Source: Streptomyces halstedii (lineage in GTDB: Bacteria > Actinomycetota > Actinomycetes > Streptomycetales > Streptomycetaceae). From it: a stretch of 64,000 bases of DNA. The translations under genes and the position numbers were made by a program. The stretch is from NCBI GenBank assembly GCA_000720535.1, contig JOAZ01000003.1, positions 186,001-250,000 of the forward strand, in the 5' to 3' direction. Of this stretch, positions 52,998 to 62,273 are shown in pieces. Numbering within the stretch: the stretch's first letter is position 1; the number at the start of each line of letters is the position of its first letter. Under the pieces are notes generated by a model. The model was given only the letters and a program-made list of their open reading frames with translations, did no database searches and was not told where the DNA came from.

Positions 52998-54052
52998 GCG
53001 CTCCTGAACTTTCCTCGCCACACCAGGGCCGCGAAGAACGGGGCGCCGAGCAGGGCCACGACGATTCCGGCGTCCAACTCGCCCGGCCGCACCACCAGTC
53101 GGCCCACGATGTCGCAGACCAGGAGGACGACGGCGCCGAGCAGGCCCGCGTACGGCACCAGCCAGCGGTAGTCCGGTCCGGTCAGGTACCGGGCCACGTG
53201 CGCCACCATGAGCCCGAGGAAGGCGATGGGGCCGCACGCCGCCGTCGCCGCCCCCGCCAGCAGGGTGACGGCGACGATGCCGACGGTCCGGCTCAGCGCG
53301 ATGTTCACCCCGAGCCCCCGCGCCACGTCGTCCCCGAGGCTCAGCAGGTTGAGGGACGGCAGCAGGGCCAGCGCCGCCACCAGCCCGACCGCGACGAACA
53401 GGGACACCGGACCGATGACGTCGAACCCGACGCCGGACACGGAGCCCGCGTTCCAGAACCGCAGCGCGTTCAGCGACTTCACGTCCGACAGCGCGACCGC
53501 CGTGGTCATCGCCATGAGGAACACCGTGATGCCCTGCCCGGCCAGCGCGAGGGTCAGCGGATTGCCGGCCCCCCGGCCGATGCTCGACAGCCCGAAGACC
53601 ACGCCACCGGCGAGGGCCGCCCCCGCGAAGGCGAACCACACGTACTGGAACGGATCGTTGAAGCCGAACAGGGCGATCGCCGACACCACGGCGAACGAGG
53701 CGCCGGAGTTCACGCCGAGCAGACCCGTGTCCGCGATCGGGTTGCGGGTGAAGCCCTGGATCAGCGCGCCGCCGGTCCCGAGGGCGAGGCCCGCGACGAC
53801 CGCGAGCACCGTCCGGGGCACCCGTACCGTCCGCACGATCAGTCTGATCTCGGTGTGGTGCCGGTCGGCGTCGGGCGCGGCGGTCAGCCCGTGCCACACC
53901 TCCGCCGGACTCAGCGCGCGCGCACCGACGGCCAGCGACACGGCCACCGCGACCACCAGCACCGCGACCAGCGCGACCGAGCCCGCCACCCGTCTTCGAC
54001 GGGCTGCCGTCATACCCGTGGGCGCGGTGCGCTCCAGTGCGGTCGTGCTCAT
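52994..54052 (-). CDS. cchC: Ferric-siderophore ABC permease (FecCD family, CchC-like)
   Basis: 352 residues, about nine membrane helices. FecCD hallmarks: VRVPRTVLAVVAGLALGTGGALIQGFTRNPIADTGLLG near residue 70 and GPIAFLGLMVAHVARYLTGPDYR in the coupling region. The start ATG at 54052 lacks a good ribosome binding site; no better in-frame start is apparent, so it may be coupled to cchB, whose stop is 102 nt upstream. Partner of CchD in ferric-siderophore import. Confidence 0.9.
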   Translation of the reverse strand: MSTTALERTAPTGMTAARRRRVAGSVALVAVLVVAVAVSLAVGARALSPAEVWHGLTAAPDADRHHTEIRLIVRTVRVPRTVLAVVAGLALGTGGALIQGFTRNPIADTGLLGVNSGASFAVVSAIALFGFNDPFQYVWFAFAGAALAGGVVFGLSSIGRGAGNPLTLALAGQGITVFLMAMTTAVALSDVKSLNALRFWNAGSVSGVGFDVIGPVSLFVAVGLVAALALLPSLNLLSLGDDVARGLGVNIALSRTVGIVAVTLLAGAATAACGPIAFLGLMVAHVARYLTGPDYRWLVPYAGLLGAVVLLVCDIVGRLVVRPGELDAGIVVALLGAPFFAALVWRGKFRSA

Positions 54053-54154
54053 GTCGACGTACGATATCCCTTTGATCAACGGGGAGTTGCGGGGGCGGTG
54101 GGGCATCTCACACCCGTGACGTGGCAGGTCGCGGCTCCGGGGCCCGTGCGCGGG

Positions 54155-55492
54155 TCAGCCGCCCGCGACCGGCCGGGCCGCGTCGGGGGCGGCCTTGACG
54201 CTCCGGTCGATCAGCGAGTCCAGGATCTCGCCGACCCGGATCGCGGTGTTGGACAGCAGGGCGGAGGTGATGCCGTGCGTGTGCTCCGTACCGCCCTGGA
54301 GGTAGATGCCGCAGCGCAGTTCGGGGCCGGTCGCGATGCGGTAGTCGCGCTCGACGCTCACACGCCCCTCGCCGTCGCGCAGGCAGTGGTCCCCGACGCC
54401 GCCGAGGAGGCCGAGGGGATCGACGGGGCTGTAGCCGGTGGCGAAGACCACGACGTCGGCGTCGAGCAGGGTCTCCTCGCCCGTGACGAGGGACTTCACG
54501 GTGGCACTCACCTTGTCCGGCGTCTCCTCGACGCCGGTGAGCCGGGAGACGTTGAGGAAGCGCAGCCGCTCGGTGCCGAGGACCTTCTCCCGGTACACCT
54601 GCCGGTACAGGTCGTCGATCAGATCGATGTCGACCACCGAGTAGTTGGTGTTGCCGTGATAGTCCATCAGCCGGCGCTTGACGTCCTCGGGCGCGGCGAA
54701 GTAGTCGTCGACCGCCTCGGGGTCGAAGATCCGGTTGGCGAAGGCGCTGTCGTCGGCGGGGCTGTACCCGTAGCGGGTGAAGACCGCGCATATCTCGGCC
54801 TCGGGGAAGCGGCGGTGCAGATAGGCGACGTTCTCGGCGGCGCTCTGGCCCGCGCCCACGACGACGAACCTGGCGGGCGAGGTGCCTTCCAGGCCGTCGA
54901 CCTTCTTGAGCAGGTCGGAGTTGTGCCAGACGCGCTCGCCGCGCTCGACGCCCTCCGGCAGGCGGGGGCGCAGACCGGTGCCGATGACGAGGTTGCGGGC
55001 CCGGTGGACCGCGAGCCCCTCCGCCGAGCGGACCGTCACGTCCAGGTACTCCACCGCTCCGTCGTGGAGCACGGGGGCGACGCCGACCACCTCGTGGCCG
55101 TAGGAGACCTGGTCGCCGACCTGGGCCGCGGCCCACTCGAAGTAGTCGTGGAACTCCACCCGCAGCGGGAAGAGGTTCTTGTGGTTGATGAAGTCGATCA
55201 GCCGTCCCTTGCTCTTCAGATAGCAGAGGAAGCTGAACTCACTGGCCGGGTTCCGGAGCGTCACCAGGTCCTTGAGGAAGGACACCTGCATGGTCGCGTC
55301 GTCGATCAGCATCCCGCGGTGCCAGCCGAAGCGCGGCTGCTGCTCGAAGAAGCGCGCGCTGATCTTCTCGCGTGTGCCCGGGTCCGCGTTGTGCTCGCCG
55401 AGCGCGATCGCCATGGCCACGTTGGACGGCCCGAAGCCGATACCGATGAGGTCATGGACCGGTGGTGCGTCGTCGGGATGAACCTGCGACAT
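54155..55492 (-). CDS. cchB: L-ornithine N5-monooxygenase (CchB-like)
   Basis: 445 residues of the SidA/PvdA/IucD class. FAD motif GIGFGPSNVAMA (residues 17-28), NADPH motif VVGAGQSAAENVAYL near residue 212 and the ATGYSP motif near residue 350 are present. It hydroxylates the side-chain nitrogen of L-ornithine with NADPH and oxygen, giving the hydroxyornithine used directly by module 3 and after formylation by module 1 of the NRPS. Divergent from cchA with two iron boxes in the 248-bp gap; probably first gene of cchB-C-D-E. Confidence 0.95.
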   Translation of the reverse strand: MSQVHPDDAPPVHDLIGIGFGPSNVAMAIALGEHNADPGTREKISARFFEQQPRFGWHRGMLIDDATMQVSFLKDLVTLRNPASEFSFLCYLKSKGRLIDFINHKNLFPLRVEFHDYFEWAAAQVGDQVSYGHEVVGVAPVLHDGAVEYLDVTVRSAEGLAVHRARNLVIGTGLRPRLPEGVERGERVWHNSDLLKKVDGLEGTSPARFVVVGAGQSAAENVAYLHRRFPEAEICAVFTRYGYSPADDSAFANRIFDPEAVDDYFAAPEDVKRRLMDYHGNTNYSVVDIDLIDDLYRQVYREKVLGTERLRFLNVSRLTGVEETPDKVSATVKSLVTGEETLLDADVVVFATGYSPVDPLGLLGGVGDHCLRDGEGRVSVERDYRIATGPELRCGIYLQGGTEHTHGITSALLSNTAIRVGEILDSLIDRSVKAAPDAARPVAGG

Positions 55493-55578
55493 GTCACTCC
55501 CATCGTGCGGGGAAACCCCCCGTCAGGCGCGGGGAAGTACGAAGCGTGGGCACACCGACGGAGCGCCCACGCTGGAAC

Positions 55579-55597
55579 TTAGGTGAGCCTAAGCTAA
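55579..55597. promoter_or_regulatory. Iron box upstream of cchB
   Basis: The minus-strand reading TTAGCTTAGGCTCACCTAA differs by one base from TTAGGTTAGGCTCACCTAA. Centre is 96 nt before the cchB start in the cchA/cchB divergent region. Confidence 0.88.
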
Positions 55598-55684
55598 TCA
55601 CGCGAAGCTGTCGACAGCGGCAAATCGGGCGCCCCGGACGCCGGTCCCGCCTCAACTGCGCTGCGAAGCATACCCATTGCGCAG

Positions 55685-55703
55685 TAAGGTAAGCCTTGCT
55701 TTA
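55685..55703. promoter_or_regulatory. Iron box upstream of cchA
   Basis: TAAGGTAAGCCTTGCTTTA, a dyad with 7 of 9 paired positions and the AGGTAAGCCT core, ending 37 nt before the cchA start. A second DmdR-type operator in the divergent region, placed to control cchA. Confidence 0.8.
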
Positions 55704-55740
55704 CTGACATCGACCACTCCCGTCCTGTAGGAGGAACCGC

Positions 55741-56688
55741 ATGCGTGTCGTCATGTTCGGATACCAGACCTGGGGGCACCGCACCCTGCGAGCCCTCCTG
55801 GACTCCGAGCACGACGTGGTGCTGGTCGTGACCCACCCCAAGAGCGAGCACGCGTACGAGAAGATCTGGAGCGACTCCGTCGCCGACCTCGCCGAGGCCA
55901 ACGGCGTACCGGTCCTGATCCGCAACCGCCCCGACGACGAGGAGCTGTTCCGGCGCCTGGAGGAAGCGGCCCCGGACATCATCGTGGCCAACAACTGGCG
56001 GACGTGGATCCCCCCGCGCGTCTTCGCCCTCCCCCGGCACGGCACGCTGAACGTCCACGACTCGCTGCTGCCGAAGTACGCCGGCTTCTCGCCGCTGATC
56101 TGGGCCCTGATCAACGGCGAGTCCGAAGTGGGCGTGACCGCGCACATGATGAACGACGAGCTCGACGCCGGCGACATCGTCCGGCAGGAGGCGGTCCCGG
56201 TCGGCCCGGCCGACACCACCACGGACCTCTTCCACAAGACCGTCGGCCTGATCGCCCCGGTCACCATCGGCGCGCTCGACCTCATCGCCTCGGGGCGGAC
56301 GGAGTTCACGAAGCAGGACCGCTCACGGGCGAGCTTCTTCCACAAGCGGTCCGAGGAGGACATCCGCATCGACTGGAACTGGCCGGCCGAGGACCTCGAA
56401 CGCCTGGTCCGCGCCCAGTCCGAGCCCTATCCCAGCGCCTTCACCTTCCACCGGGGGAAGCGGCTGGAGGTCCTCGCCGCGAGGGTCTCGGAGAACCGCT
56501 ACGGCGGCACGCCCGGCCGTGTCTTCTACCGCGAGGGCGACGGCGTGGTGATCGTCGCCGGCTCCGACGCCCGCACCGGCCGCAACCGCGGCCTGGCCCT
56601 CACCCGGGTACGGACCGAGGACGGCCGGGAGATGGCCGCGGCGGAGTACTTCACCACCATGGGCGGCTATCTGACCGGCCGTCCCTGA
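55741..56688 (+). CDS. cchA: Hydroxyornithine formyltransferase (CchA-like, Fmt family)
   Basis: 315 residues. The Fmt-type formyltransferase active site is clear: Asn and His in LNVHDSLLPKYAG near residues 102-114 and Asp in DELDAGDIV. The C-terminal 110 residues form the Fmt C-terminal barrel (NWPAEDLERLVRAQSEPYPSAFT). It transfers the formyl group from 10-formyltetrahydrofolate to the hydroxylamine nitrogen of hydroxyornithine, giving the building block for NRPS module 1. AGGAGGAA precedes the ATG. Divergent from cchB under its own iron box; ends at a hairpin facing the convergent CoA-transferase operon. Confidence 0.94.
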   Translation: MRVVMFGYQTWGHRTLRALLDSEHDVVLVVTHPKSEHAYEKIWSDSVADLAEANGVPVLIRNRPDDEELFRRLEEAAPDIIVANNWRTWIPPRVFALPRHGTLNVHDSLLPKYAGFSPLIWALINGESEVGVTAHMMNDELDAGDIVRQEAVPVGPADTTTDLFHKTVGLIAPVTIGALDLIASGRTEFTKQDRSRASFFHKRSEEDIRIDWNWPAEDLERLVRAQSEPYPSAFTFHRGKRLEVLAARVSENRYGGTPGRVFYREGDGVVIVAGSDARTGRNRGLALTRVRTEDGREMAAAEYFTTMGGYLTGRP

Positions 56689-56697
56689 CGCCCCGGG

Positions 56698-56729
56698 CCC
56701 TCGGCCCGGGTGGAGCACCGGGCCGAGGG
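56698..56729. terminator. Hairpin between cchA and CoA-transferase beta gene
   Basis: CCCTCGGCCCGG (56698-56709) pairs perfectly with CCGGGCCGAGGG (56718-56729) around an 8-nt loop, in the 45-bp gap between convergent stops. Confidence 0.75.
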
Positions 56730-56733
56730 GCCG

Positions 56734-57375
56734 TCAGACGGCGAGCGCGGAGCGCAGGGCCGCCCCCGTCGCGGCGCGGACCTCGTCCTCGGTGACGCCC
56801 GGCGCGGTCTCCACCAGGACCAGGCCCTCCCCGGTCACGTCGATGACGGCCAGTTCGGTGATGATCCGGTGGACGACGGAGCGCCCGGTGGCGGGCAGGG
56901 TCAGCTCCTCGACGATCTTCGGGCTGCCGTCCTTCGCCGTGTGCTCCATCACGACCAGGATGCGGCGGGCGCCGTGGACGAGGTCCATCGCGCCGCCCAT
57001 GCCCTTGACCATCTTGCCGGGCACGGTCCAGTTGGCGAGGTCGCCGCGGGCGGAGACCTGCATGCCGCCGAGCACGGAGACGTCGATGCGGCCCGCGCGG
57101 ATCATGCCGAAGGAGAGCGCGGAGTCGAAGTAGGCGGCGCCCGGCAGGACGGTCACCGTCTCCTTGCCCGCGTTGATCAGGTCGGGTCCCTCCTCCCCCG
57201 CGACCGGGTACGGGCCGACGCCGAGGACGCCGTTCTCGGAGTGCAGCACCACGTGCACCCCGTCCGGGAGATGGGCGGGGATCAGGGTCGGCAGGCCGAT
57301 GCCGAGGTTCACGTACTGGCCGTCACGCAGTTCGCGGGCGGCGCGGGCGGCGAGCTGGTCGCGGTCGAGCGGCAT
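56734..57375 (-). CDS. CoA transferase beta subunit (3-oxoacid / 3-oxoadipate type)
   Basis: 213 residues of family I CoA transferases. The catalytic Glu lies in [13 protein letters not shown] (residues 42-54), and [14 protein letters not shown] precedes it. It swaps CoA from succinyl-CoA or acetyl-CoA onto a short oxo acid such as acetoacetate or 3-oxoadipate through a glutamyl-CoA intermediate. It begins 2 nt after the stop of the alpha subunit, so the two are made together. Divergent from the Liv-type transporter, whose imported substrate it may activate. Confidence 0.9.
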   Translation of the reverse strand: MPLDRDQLAARAARELRDGQYVNLGIGLPTLIPAHLPDGVHVVLHSENGVLGVGPYPVAGEEGPDLINAGKETVTVLPGAAYFDSALSFGMIRAGRIDVSVLGGMQVSARGDLANWTVPGKMVKGMGGAMDLVHGARRILVVMEHTAKDGSPKIVEELTLPATGRSVVHRIITELAVIDVTGEGLVLVETAPGVTEDEVRAATGAALRSALAV

Positions 57376-57377
57376 CG

Positions 57378-58181
57378 TCAGTTCTCCTTCGCCGCCGGGG
57401 AGGCGGACGCTTCGGCGGGGACGGGGATCTCGGCGGCCGGCCGGACCGTACGGCGCTCGATGCGCCGGTCGTCCGGGTCGGCGGCGACGACGCGGTCCAC
57501 GAACACCCCCGGCAGATGCACCCGGTCCGGGTCCAGCTCCCCCGGTTCCACGATCCGTTCGGCCTCCACGACGGTGACGCGGCCGGCCATCGCGGCGAGC
57601 GGGTTGAAGTTCGCCGCGGCGGCGTGGAAGACGCAGTTGCCGTGCCGGTCGGCGACGGCGGCACGCACCAGGGCCCAGTCGGCGGTGATCGCCTCCTCCA
57701 GCAGATAGCGGCCGCCGCGGAACGCGCGCACCTCCTTGGGCGGCGAGGCCACCGCGACCGAGCCGTCGGGGGCGTACCGCCAGGGCAGGCCGCCCTCCTC
57801 CACCTGGGTCCCGACACCCGCCGGGGTGAAGAACGCGGGGATGCCCGCGCCGCCCGCGCGCAGCCGCTCGGCGAGCGTGCCCTGCGGGGTCAGCTCCACC
57901 TCCAGCTCGCCGGAGAGGTAGCGGCGGGCGAACTCCTTGTTCTCACCGACGTAGGACGACGTCATACGGACGATCCGCCCGGCGCGCAGGAGCAGGCCGA
58001 GGCCCCAGTCGTCGAGGCCGCAGTTGTTGGAGACGACCCGCAGTCCGCCGGTCCCGGCCTCCACGAGCGCGGCGATCAGCCCCGAGGGGATGCCGCACAC
58101 ACCGAAGCCGCCGACGGCCAGTACCGCGCCGTCGGGAATGCCGGCCACCGCCTGCGCGGCGGAGCCCACCACCTTGTCCAT
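57378..58181 (-). CDS. CoA transferase alpha subunit
   Basis: 267 residues. [25 protein letters not shown] near the N-terminus and [15 protein letters not shown] near residue 115 are the family I alpha-subunit motifs. The C-terminus extends about 30 residues beyond a usual subunit. ATG at 58181 with AAGGCAGCACGAGGAC upstream; an open frame continues further but lacks a start signal. With the beta subunit it forms the active enzyme. A 347-bp divergent region separates it from the binding-protein gene. Confidence 0.9.
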   Translation of the reverse strand: MDKVVGSAAQAVAGIPDGAVLAVGGFGVCGIPSGLIAALVEAGTGGLRVVSNNCGLDDWGLGLLLRAGRIVRMTSSYVGENKEFARRYLSGELEVELTPQGTLAERLRAGGAGIPAFFTPAGVGTQVEEGGLPWRYAPDGSVAVASPPKEVRAFRGGRYLLEEAITADWALVRAAVADRHGNCVFHAAAANFNPLAAMAGRVTVVEAERIVEPGELDPDRVHLPGVFVDRVVAADPDDRRIERRTVRPAAEIPVPAEASASPAAKEN

Positions 58182-58528
58182 GTCCTCGTGCTGCCTTCCG
58201 TACGGGGGGACCGGGGGCCCTCGGGGCCCCGTCGCGCGGCGCGGAGTGCGCGGCGCGGGCGGACGGCCGCCCGGCGATCCGGGACGCGGCACCGCGCCGG
58301 GGCCGGCCGTCCCTCACGATCGCCGTCCCCGGGACGCGGCCGCCATGTGGGACGGACACATGAGCACCGCCGCAGGTGCGGTGGGCGGCACCATGTCGGC
58401 GCCGGTGGCCAACTTTTACCGTCCCAACCGTCAGCAACTGCGCCGCCGCCGCCGTCCGCCGCAGATGTGCCCCGTCCCCCGGGGCACGACGGGACCGGTG
58501 CGGCAACCACTCTCCGGGAGCCGTTCCC
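58182..58528. other. Divergent promoter region, no gene
   Basis: 347 bp between the CoA-transferase and binding-protein starts. Apart from the CATGTG-N7-CACATG dyad and a weak GGTGC/GCACC dyad at 58375-58392, nothing was recognised. Confidence 0.55.
58344..58362. promoter_or_regulatory. Inverted repeat CATGTG-N7-CACATG
   Basis: Perfect 6-bp arms, 7-bp spacer, 19 bp in all, about 160 nt from either divergent start. A good candidate operator for coordinated control of CoA transferase and transporter; no regulator gene is visible nearby. Confidence 0.45.
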
Positions 58529-59764
58529 ATGCCTGTCACCTCCGCACACCCCCGCCGCACCAGAACCCTCGCCTCGGTGGCCGCCCTCGCGGTCGCGGCC
58601 CTCCTCGCCTCCGGCTGCGCCAAGGCCGGCACGGCGGGCTCGGACGCCGCGGCCGGGGGCGGCAAGGACTCCGCGCCCGTCGAGGTCGGTCTCGTCTACT
58701 CCAAGACCGGCCCGCTCGCCGCCTACGGCAAGCAGTACGTCGAGGGCTTCCAGGCCGGACTCGACTACGCGACGAAGGGCACCGGCAAGGCCGGCGGCCG
58801 GACCATCAAGGTGACCGAGCGGGACGACGCCGGGGACGCCTCCAAGGCCGTCGCCGCCGGGAAGGACCTCATCGGCAAGGGCACGAAGATCATCGCGGGC
58901 AGCACGGACTCCGGTGTCGCCCTCCAGATGGCCCCGCTGGCCGCGCAGAACAAGGTGCTGTACATCGACGGGCCCGCCGCCACGGACGCGGTGACCGGCA
59001 TCAACGGGTACACGTTCCGCTCCGGCCGCCAGTCCTACCAGGACACCCTGACCGCCGCCGCCATGCTCGATGACGCCAAGGGCAAGAAGGTCACCGTCCT
59101 CGCCCAGGACTCCACCTTCGGCCAGGCCAACGTGAGCGCCGTCAAGGCGGTCCTCGGCGGTGAGGGCGCCAAGGTCTCCTCGGTGCTGGCACCGCCGAGC
59201 GCCACCGACCTCACCCCGTTCGCGCGCCAGGTCAAGTCCGCCGGTCCCGACCTGGTGTTCGTGGCCTGGGCCGGTGCCACCGCCCCGGCGCTGTGGACCG
59301 CGCTCGACCAGCAGGGGGTGCTGTCCTCCTCCACCGTCACCACCGGTCTGGCCGGCACCGCCTCGTACCCGGTGTTCGGGTCGGGCGGCGCGAAGATCAC
59401 CTTCCTCGCCCACTACTTCGCGGGCGCGGCCGGCACGGACGCGGAGAAGGCGATGATCGAGTCCGTCGAGAAGGCGGGCGGCACCCCCGACCTGTTCACA
59501 CCGGACGGCTTCACCGCCGCGCAGATGGTCGTGCGCGCCGTCGAGGCCGGCGCCGACGACGTGGACGCCATGGTGAAGTCCCTGGAGGGCTGGACGTTCG
59601 AGGGGGTCAAGGGCGAGCAGAAGATCCGCGCCGAGGACCACGCCATGCTCCAGCCGATGTTCCAGGCGAAGCTCACCGGCAGCGGCGAGACCGCGGTGCC
59701 GGAGCTGATCAAGACGCTCCCCATGGGCGAAGTGACCCCTCCCGTCCAGCCCCAGGCGGGCTGA
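58529..59764 (+). CDS. Branched-chain-amino-acid-type ABC substrate-binding lipoprotein (LivJ-like)
   Basis: 411 residues. The signal peptide ends in lipobox LASGC. The mature protein has the two-lobed Leu/Ile/Val-binding fold: VEVGLVYSKTGPLAAYGKQYVEGFQAGLDYA at the start, AGSTDSGVALQMAPLAAQNKVL and FRSGRQSYQDT in lobe 1. Such proteins also bind aromatic acids, amides and short carboxylates. GGGAG lies 8 nt before the ATG. First gene of a five-gene transporter operon plus hydrolase; the neighbouring CoA transferase suggests a carboxylic-acid ligand (inference). Confidence 0.9.
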   Translation: MPVTSAHPRRTRTLASVAALAVAALLASGCAKAGTAGSDAAAGGGKDSAPVEVGLVYSKTGPLAAYGKQYVEGFQAGLDYATKGTGKAGGRTIKVTERDDAGDASKAVAAGKDLIGKGTKIIAGSTDSGVALQMAPLAAQNKVLYIDGPAATDAVTGINGYTFRSGRQSYQDTLTAAAMLDDAKGKKVTVLAQDSTFGQANVSAVKAVLGGEGAKVSSVLAPPSATDLTPFARQVKSAGPDLVFVAWAGATAPALWTALDQQGVLSSSTVTTGLAGTASYPVFGSGGAKITFLAHYFAGAAGTDAEKAMIESVEKAGGTPDLFTPDGFTAAQMVVRAVEAGADDVDAMVKSLEGWTFEGVKGEQKIRAEDHAMLQPMFQAKLTGSGETAVPELIKTLPMGEVTPPVQPQAG

Positions 59765-59767
59765 TCC

Positions 59768-60559
59768 ATGACCGCGGCACCCGAAGGCGCCGGGCACGGG
59801 CCCGGCGCGGCGGTCGCCCCCGCCGTCCTCGCTCTGGAGTCGGTCGGCTGGACCGTCGGCGGCGCGACCATCCTCTCGGACGTCTCGCTGGACGTCCGCG
59901 AAGGCGAGTTCCTCGCCTTCATCGGCCCCAACGGGGCGGGCAAGACATCGCTGTTCAACCTGATCAGCGGTCTGGTCCCGGCCACCACCGGCCGGGTCGT
60001 CCTCGACGGGGCCGACATCACCGGCGAGGCCCCGCACGCCCGCGCGCGGCGCGGTCTCGGCCGCACCTTCCAGACGTCGAGCCTGTGGCCCGCGATGAGC
60101 GTCGCCGAACACGTCCGCCTCGCCGCGCAGGCGGCGGGCGGCGGCTCGTACCGGATCTGGCGGCGGGCCTCCCGCTACCAGGACCAGGTGGACGACGTGC
60201 TGGTCCGCACCGGTCTGACGCACCGCGCCGACGTACCGGCGCGGTCCCTCTCGCACGGGGAGAAGCGCAAACTCGAACTCGCCGTCCTGCTGGTCGGTGA
60301 GCCCCGGCTGATGCTGCTGGACGAACCGATGGCGGGCGTCAGCGCGGAGGAGGTGCCCGCCCTGACCGAGCTGATCCGCGGTCTGCACCGCGACGAGGGC
60401 CGCACCGTGCTCATGGTGGAGCACCACATGGACGTCCTGCTGGGCCTGGCAGACCGGCTCGCCGTGATGCACCACGGCAGCCTGCTCGCCCTGGACACCC
60501 CCGAGGCCGTCACCGCCGACGCCACCGTCCAGCGGGCCTACCTCGGGGCGGCCCTGTGA
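59768..60559 (+). CDS. ABC transporter ATPase (LivG-like)
   Basis: 263 residues. Walker A GPNGAGKTS, the LivG-characteristic GLGRTFQTSSLWPAMSVAEHV after the Q-loop, and Walker B LMLLDEPMAGVSAEEV. The signature reads LSHGEKRKLEL, the usual LivG form. It starts 3 nt after the binding-protein stop and overlaps the next ATPase by 4 nt (GTGA). With the LivF-like protein it powers uptake. Confidence 0.92.
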   Translation: MTAAPEGAGHGPGAAVAPAVLALESVGWTVGGATILSDVSLDVREGEFLAFIGPNGAGKTSLFNLISGLVPATTGRVVLDGADITGEAPHARARRGLGRTFQTSSLWPAMSVAEHVRLAAQAAGGGSYRIWRRASRYQDQVDDVLVRTGLTHRADVPARSLSHGEKRKLELAVLLVGEPRLMLLDEPMAGVSAEEVPALTELIRGLHRDEGRTVLMVEHHMDVLLGLADRLAVMHHGSLLALDTPEAVTADATVQRAYLGAAL

Positions 60560-61386
60560 GCCCCGGCCGGACGGCCCGGACCGTCCCCACCGCCCGTCCA
60601 GCCGAGGGCGGCCCGCTGCTCGCCGTCCGCGGCCTGCGCGTCCTGATCGGCGGACGGCACATCCTGCACGGCGTCGACCTCGACGTCGCCGCCCAGGGGG
60701 TCACCGCCCTGCTCGGCCGCAACGGCGCGGGCAAGACCACCACCGTGCGCGGGGTGCTCGGCCTGGTGCCCCGCACCGGCAGTGTGCTGCTGGACGGCGA
60801 GGAGACCGTGGGCCTGGCCACGCACACCCTGGTCCGCCGGGGCATCGGCTACGCCCCCGAGGACCGGGGCGTCTTCGCCGGTCTGACCGTCGCGGAGAAC
60901 CTGCGCCTGGCCGAACGCGGCGACGGGGAGCCGGACTACGCGCTCGTCCACGAACTGTTCCCCGAACTCCTCACCCGTGCCCGGCAGGCGGCCGGCACGC
61001 TCTCCGGCGGCCAGCAGCAGATGGTGGCCATCGGCCGCACCCTGCTCAACGGCAACCGGCTGATCATCGCGGACGAGCCGACCAAGGGCCTCGCCCCGAA
61101 GGTCGTCACCGAGGTCACCTCCGTGCTGGAACGCGCGGCCGAGGCCGTACCGGTGCTGCTCGTCGAGCAGAACCTCGCCATGGTCCGCCGGCTCGCCACC
61201 CACTGCGCGGTGCTCGCCGACGGCCGCACCGCCCACCAGGGGCCCGCCGCCGCGCTGCTCGGCGACCCGGAGGCCACCCGCCGTCTCCTCGGCGTCGGGC
61301 GCGCCCCCTCCCCCGCCATCCCGCCCACCACCGCCGACGACGCGGCCGGGGCGGGGCGGTCCGACCGCACGGAGGCCGACCTCTGA
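60556..61386 (+). CDS. ABC transporter ATPase (LivF-like)
   Basis: 276 residues. Walker A GRNGAGKTT, the LivF motif GIGYAPEDRGVFAGLTVAENL, signature LSGGQQQMVAIGRTLL and Walker B RLIIADEPTKGLAP. The Walker B Asp-Glu pair is intact. Starts with GTG in the stop of the LivG-like gene; its TGA stop shares one base with the permease ATG. The C-terminal 25 residues are Ala/Asp-rich and probably disordered. Confidence 0.92.
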   Translation: MSPGRTARTVPTARPAEGGPLLAVRGLRVLIGGRHILHGVDLDVAAQGVTALLGRNGAGKTTTVRGVLGLVPRTGSVLLDGEETVGLATHTLVRRGIGYAPEDRGVFAGLTVAENLRLAERGDGEPDYALVHELFPELLTRARQAAGTLSGGQQQMVAIGRTLLNGNRLIIADEPTKGLAPKVVTEVTSVLERAAEAVPVLLVEQNLAMVRRLATHCAVLADGRTAHQGPAAALLGDPEATRRLLGVGRAPSPAIPPTTADDAAGAGRSDRTEADL

Positions 61387-62273
61387 TGGACACCGTCGTC
61401 CTGCTCACCCTGACCGGCCTCGGTCTCGGTGCGCTGTACTTCCTCGTCGCCTCCGGGCTGTCGCTGATCTTCGGCCTGATGGACGTGCTGAACTTCGCGC
61501 ACGGCGCGCTGCTGTCGGTCGGCGCCTACGCCACCTGGTGGGCCGCCTCCGGCCACCTCCCCGGCGCGGGTTCCGGCGGGCTCGGCTTCGTCCTGGCTGT
61601 CCTGTTCGGGGTGGTCGTCGGCACGCTCGCGGCGATCGTGCTGGAACTGGTCGTCGTACGGCCCCTGTACACCCGCCCGCGTGAACAGGTGCTCGCCACG
61701 GTCGGGGTGTCGCTGGCCGTCCCCGCCCTGCTGTCGGGGATCTGGGGCACCGATCCGCTGACCTTCCCCGGCCCGGAGGCGCTGAAGAGCACCGTCGGGG
61801 TGCTCGGTGCCAGCGTCCCCGCCAACCGGCTGGTGCTGATCGCCGCGGCCGTGCTGGTCTGGGCGGGCCTGAAGCTGTTCCTCGACCGCACCCGGCACGG
61901 CCTGGTGGTCCGGGCGGGGGTCGAGGACCGGGCCATGGTCACCGCGCTGGGCATCGACGTCCGCAAGGCCTTCACGCTCGTCTTCGCGATCGGCGGCGCC
62001 GCCGCCGCGCTCGGCGGGGCGCTGGGCGGCCTGTACTTCGGTTCGGTCGACCCGGGCCAGGGGACCTCGCTGCTGATCTTCGCGTTCGTGGTCGTGGTGA
62101 CCGGTGGCATGGGCTCGGTGACGGGTGCCGCCGTGGCGTCCGTCGTCATCGGCCTCGTCCAGCAGTTCGCCAACTACTACACCACCGCCGGTCTCGGCGA
62201 CCTCGCCGTCGTCGTGCTGCTCGCCGCCCTGCTGCTGGTGCGCCCGCGCGGTCTCACCGGGAGGCTCGCATGA
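61386..62273 (+). CDS. ABC transporter permease (LivH-like)
   Basis: 295 residues, about eight membrane helices. LIFGLMDVLNFAHGALLSVGAYATWW is the LivH signature, and LGIDVRKAFTLVFAIGGAAAALGGALGGLYF marks the ATPase-coupling loop. Its start shares one base with the LivF-like stop and its stop overlaps the LivM-like start (ATGA), so it is coupled on both sides. Confidence 0.92.
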   Translation: MDTVVLLTLTGLGLGALYFLVASGLSLIFGLMDVLNFAHGALLSVGAYATWWAASGHLPGAGSGGLGFVLAVLFGVVVGTLAAIVLELVVVRPLYTRPREQVLATVGVSLAVPALLSGIWGTDPLTFPGPEALKSTVGVLGASVPANRLVLIAAAVLVWAGLKLFLDRTRHGLVVRAGVEDRAMVTALGIDVRKAFTLVFAIGGAAAALGGALGGLYFGSVDPGQGTSLLIFAFVVVVTGGMGSVTGAAVASVVIGLVQQFANYYTTAGLGDLAVVVLLAALLLVRPRGLTGRLA

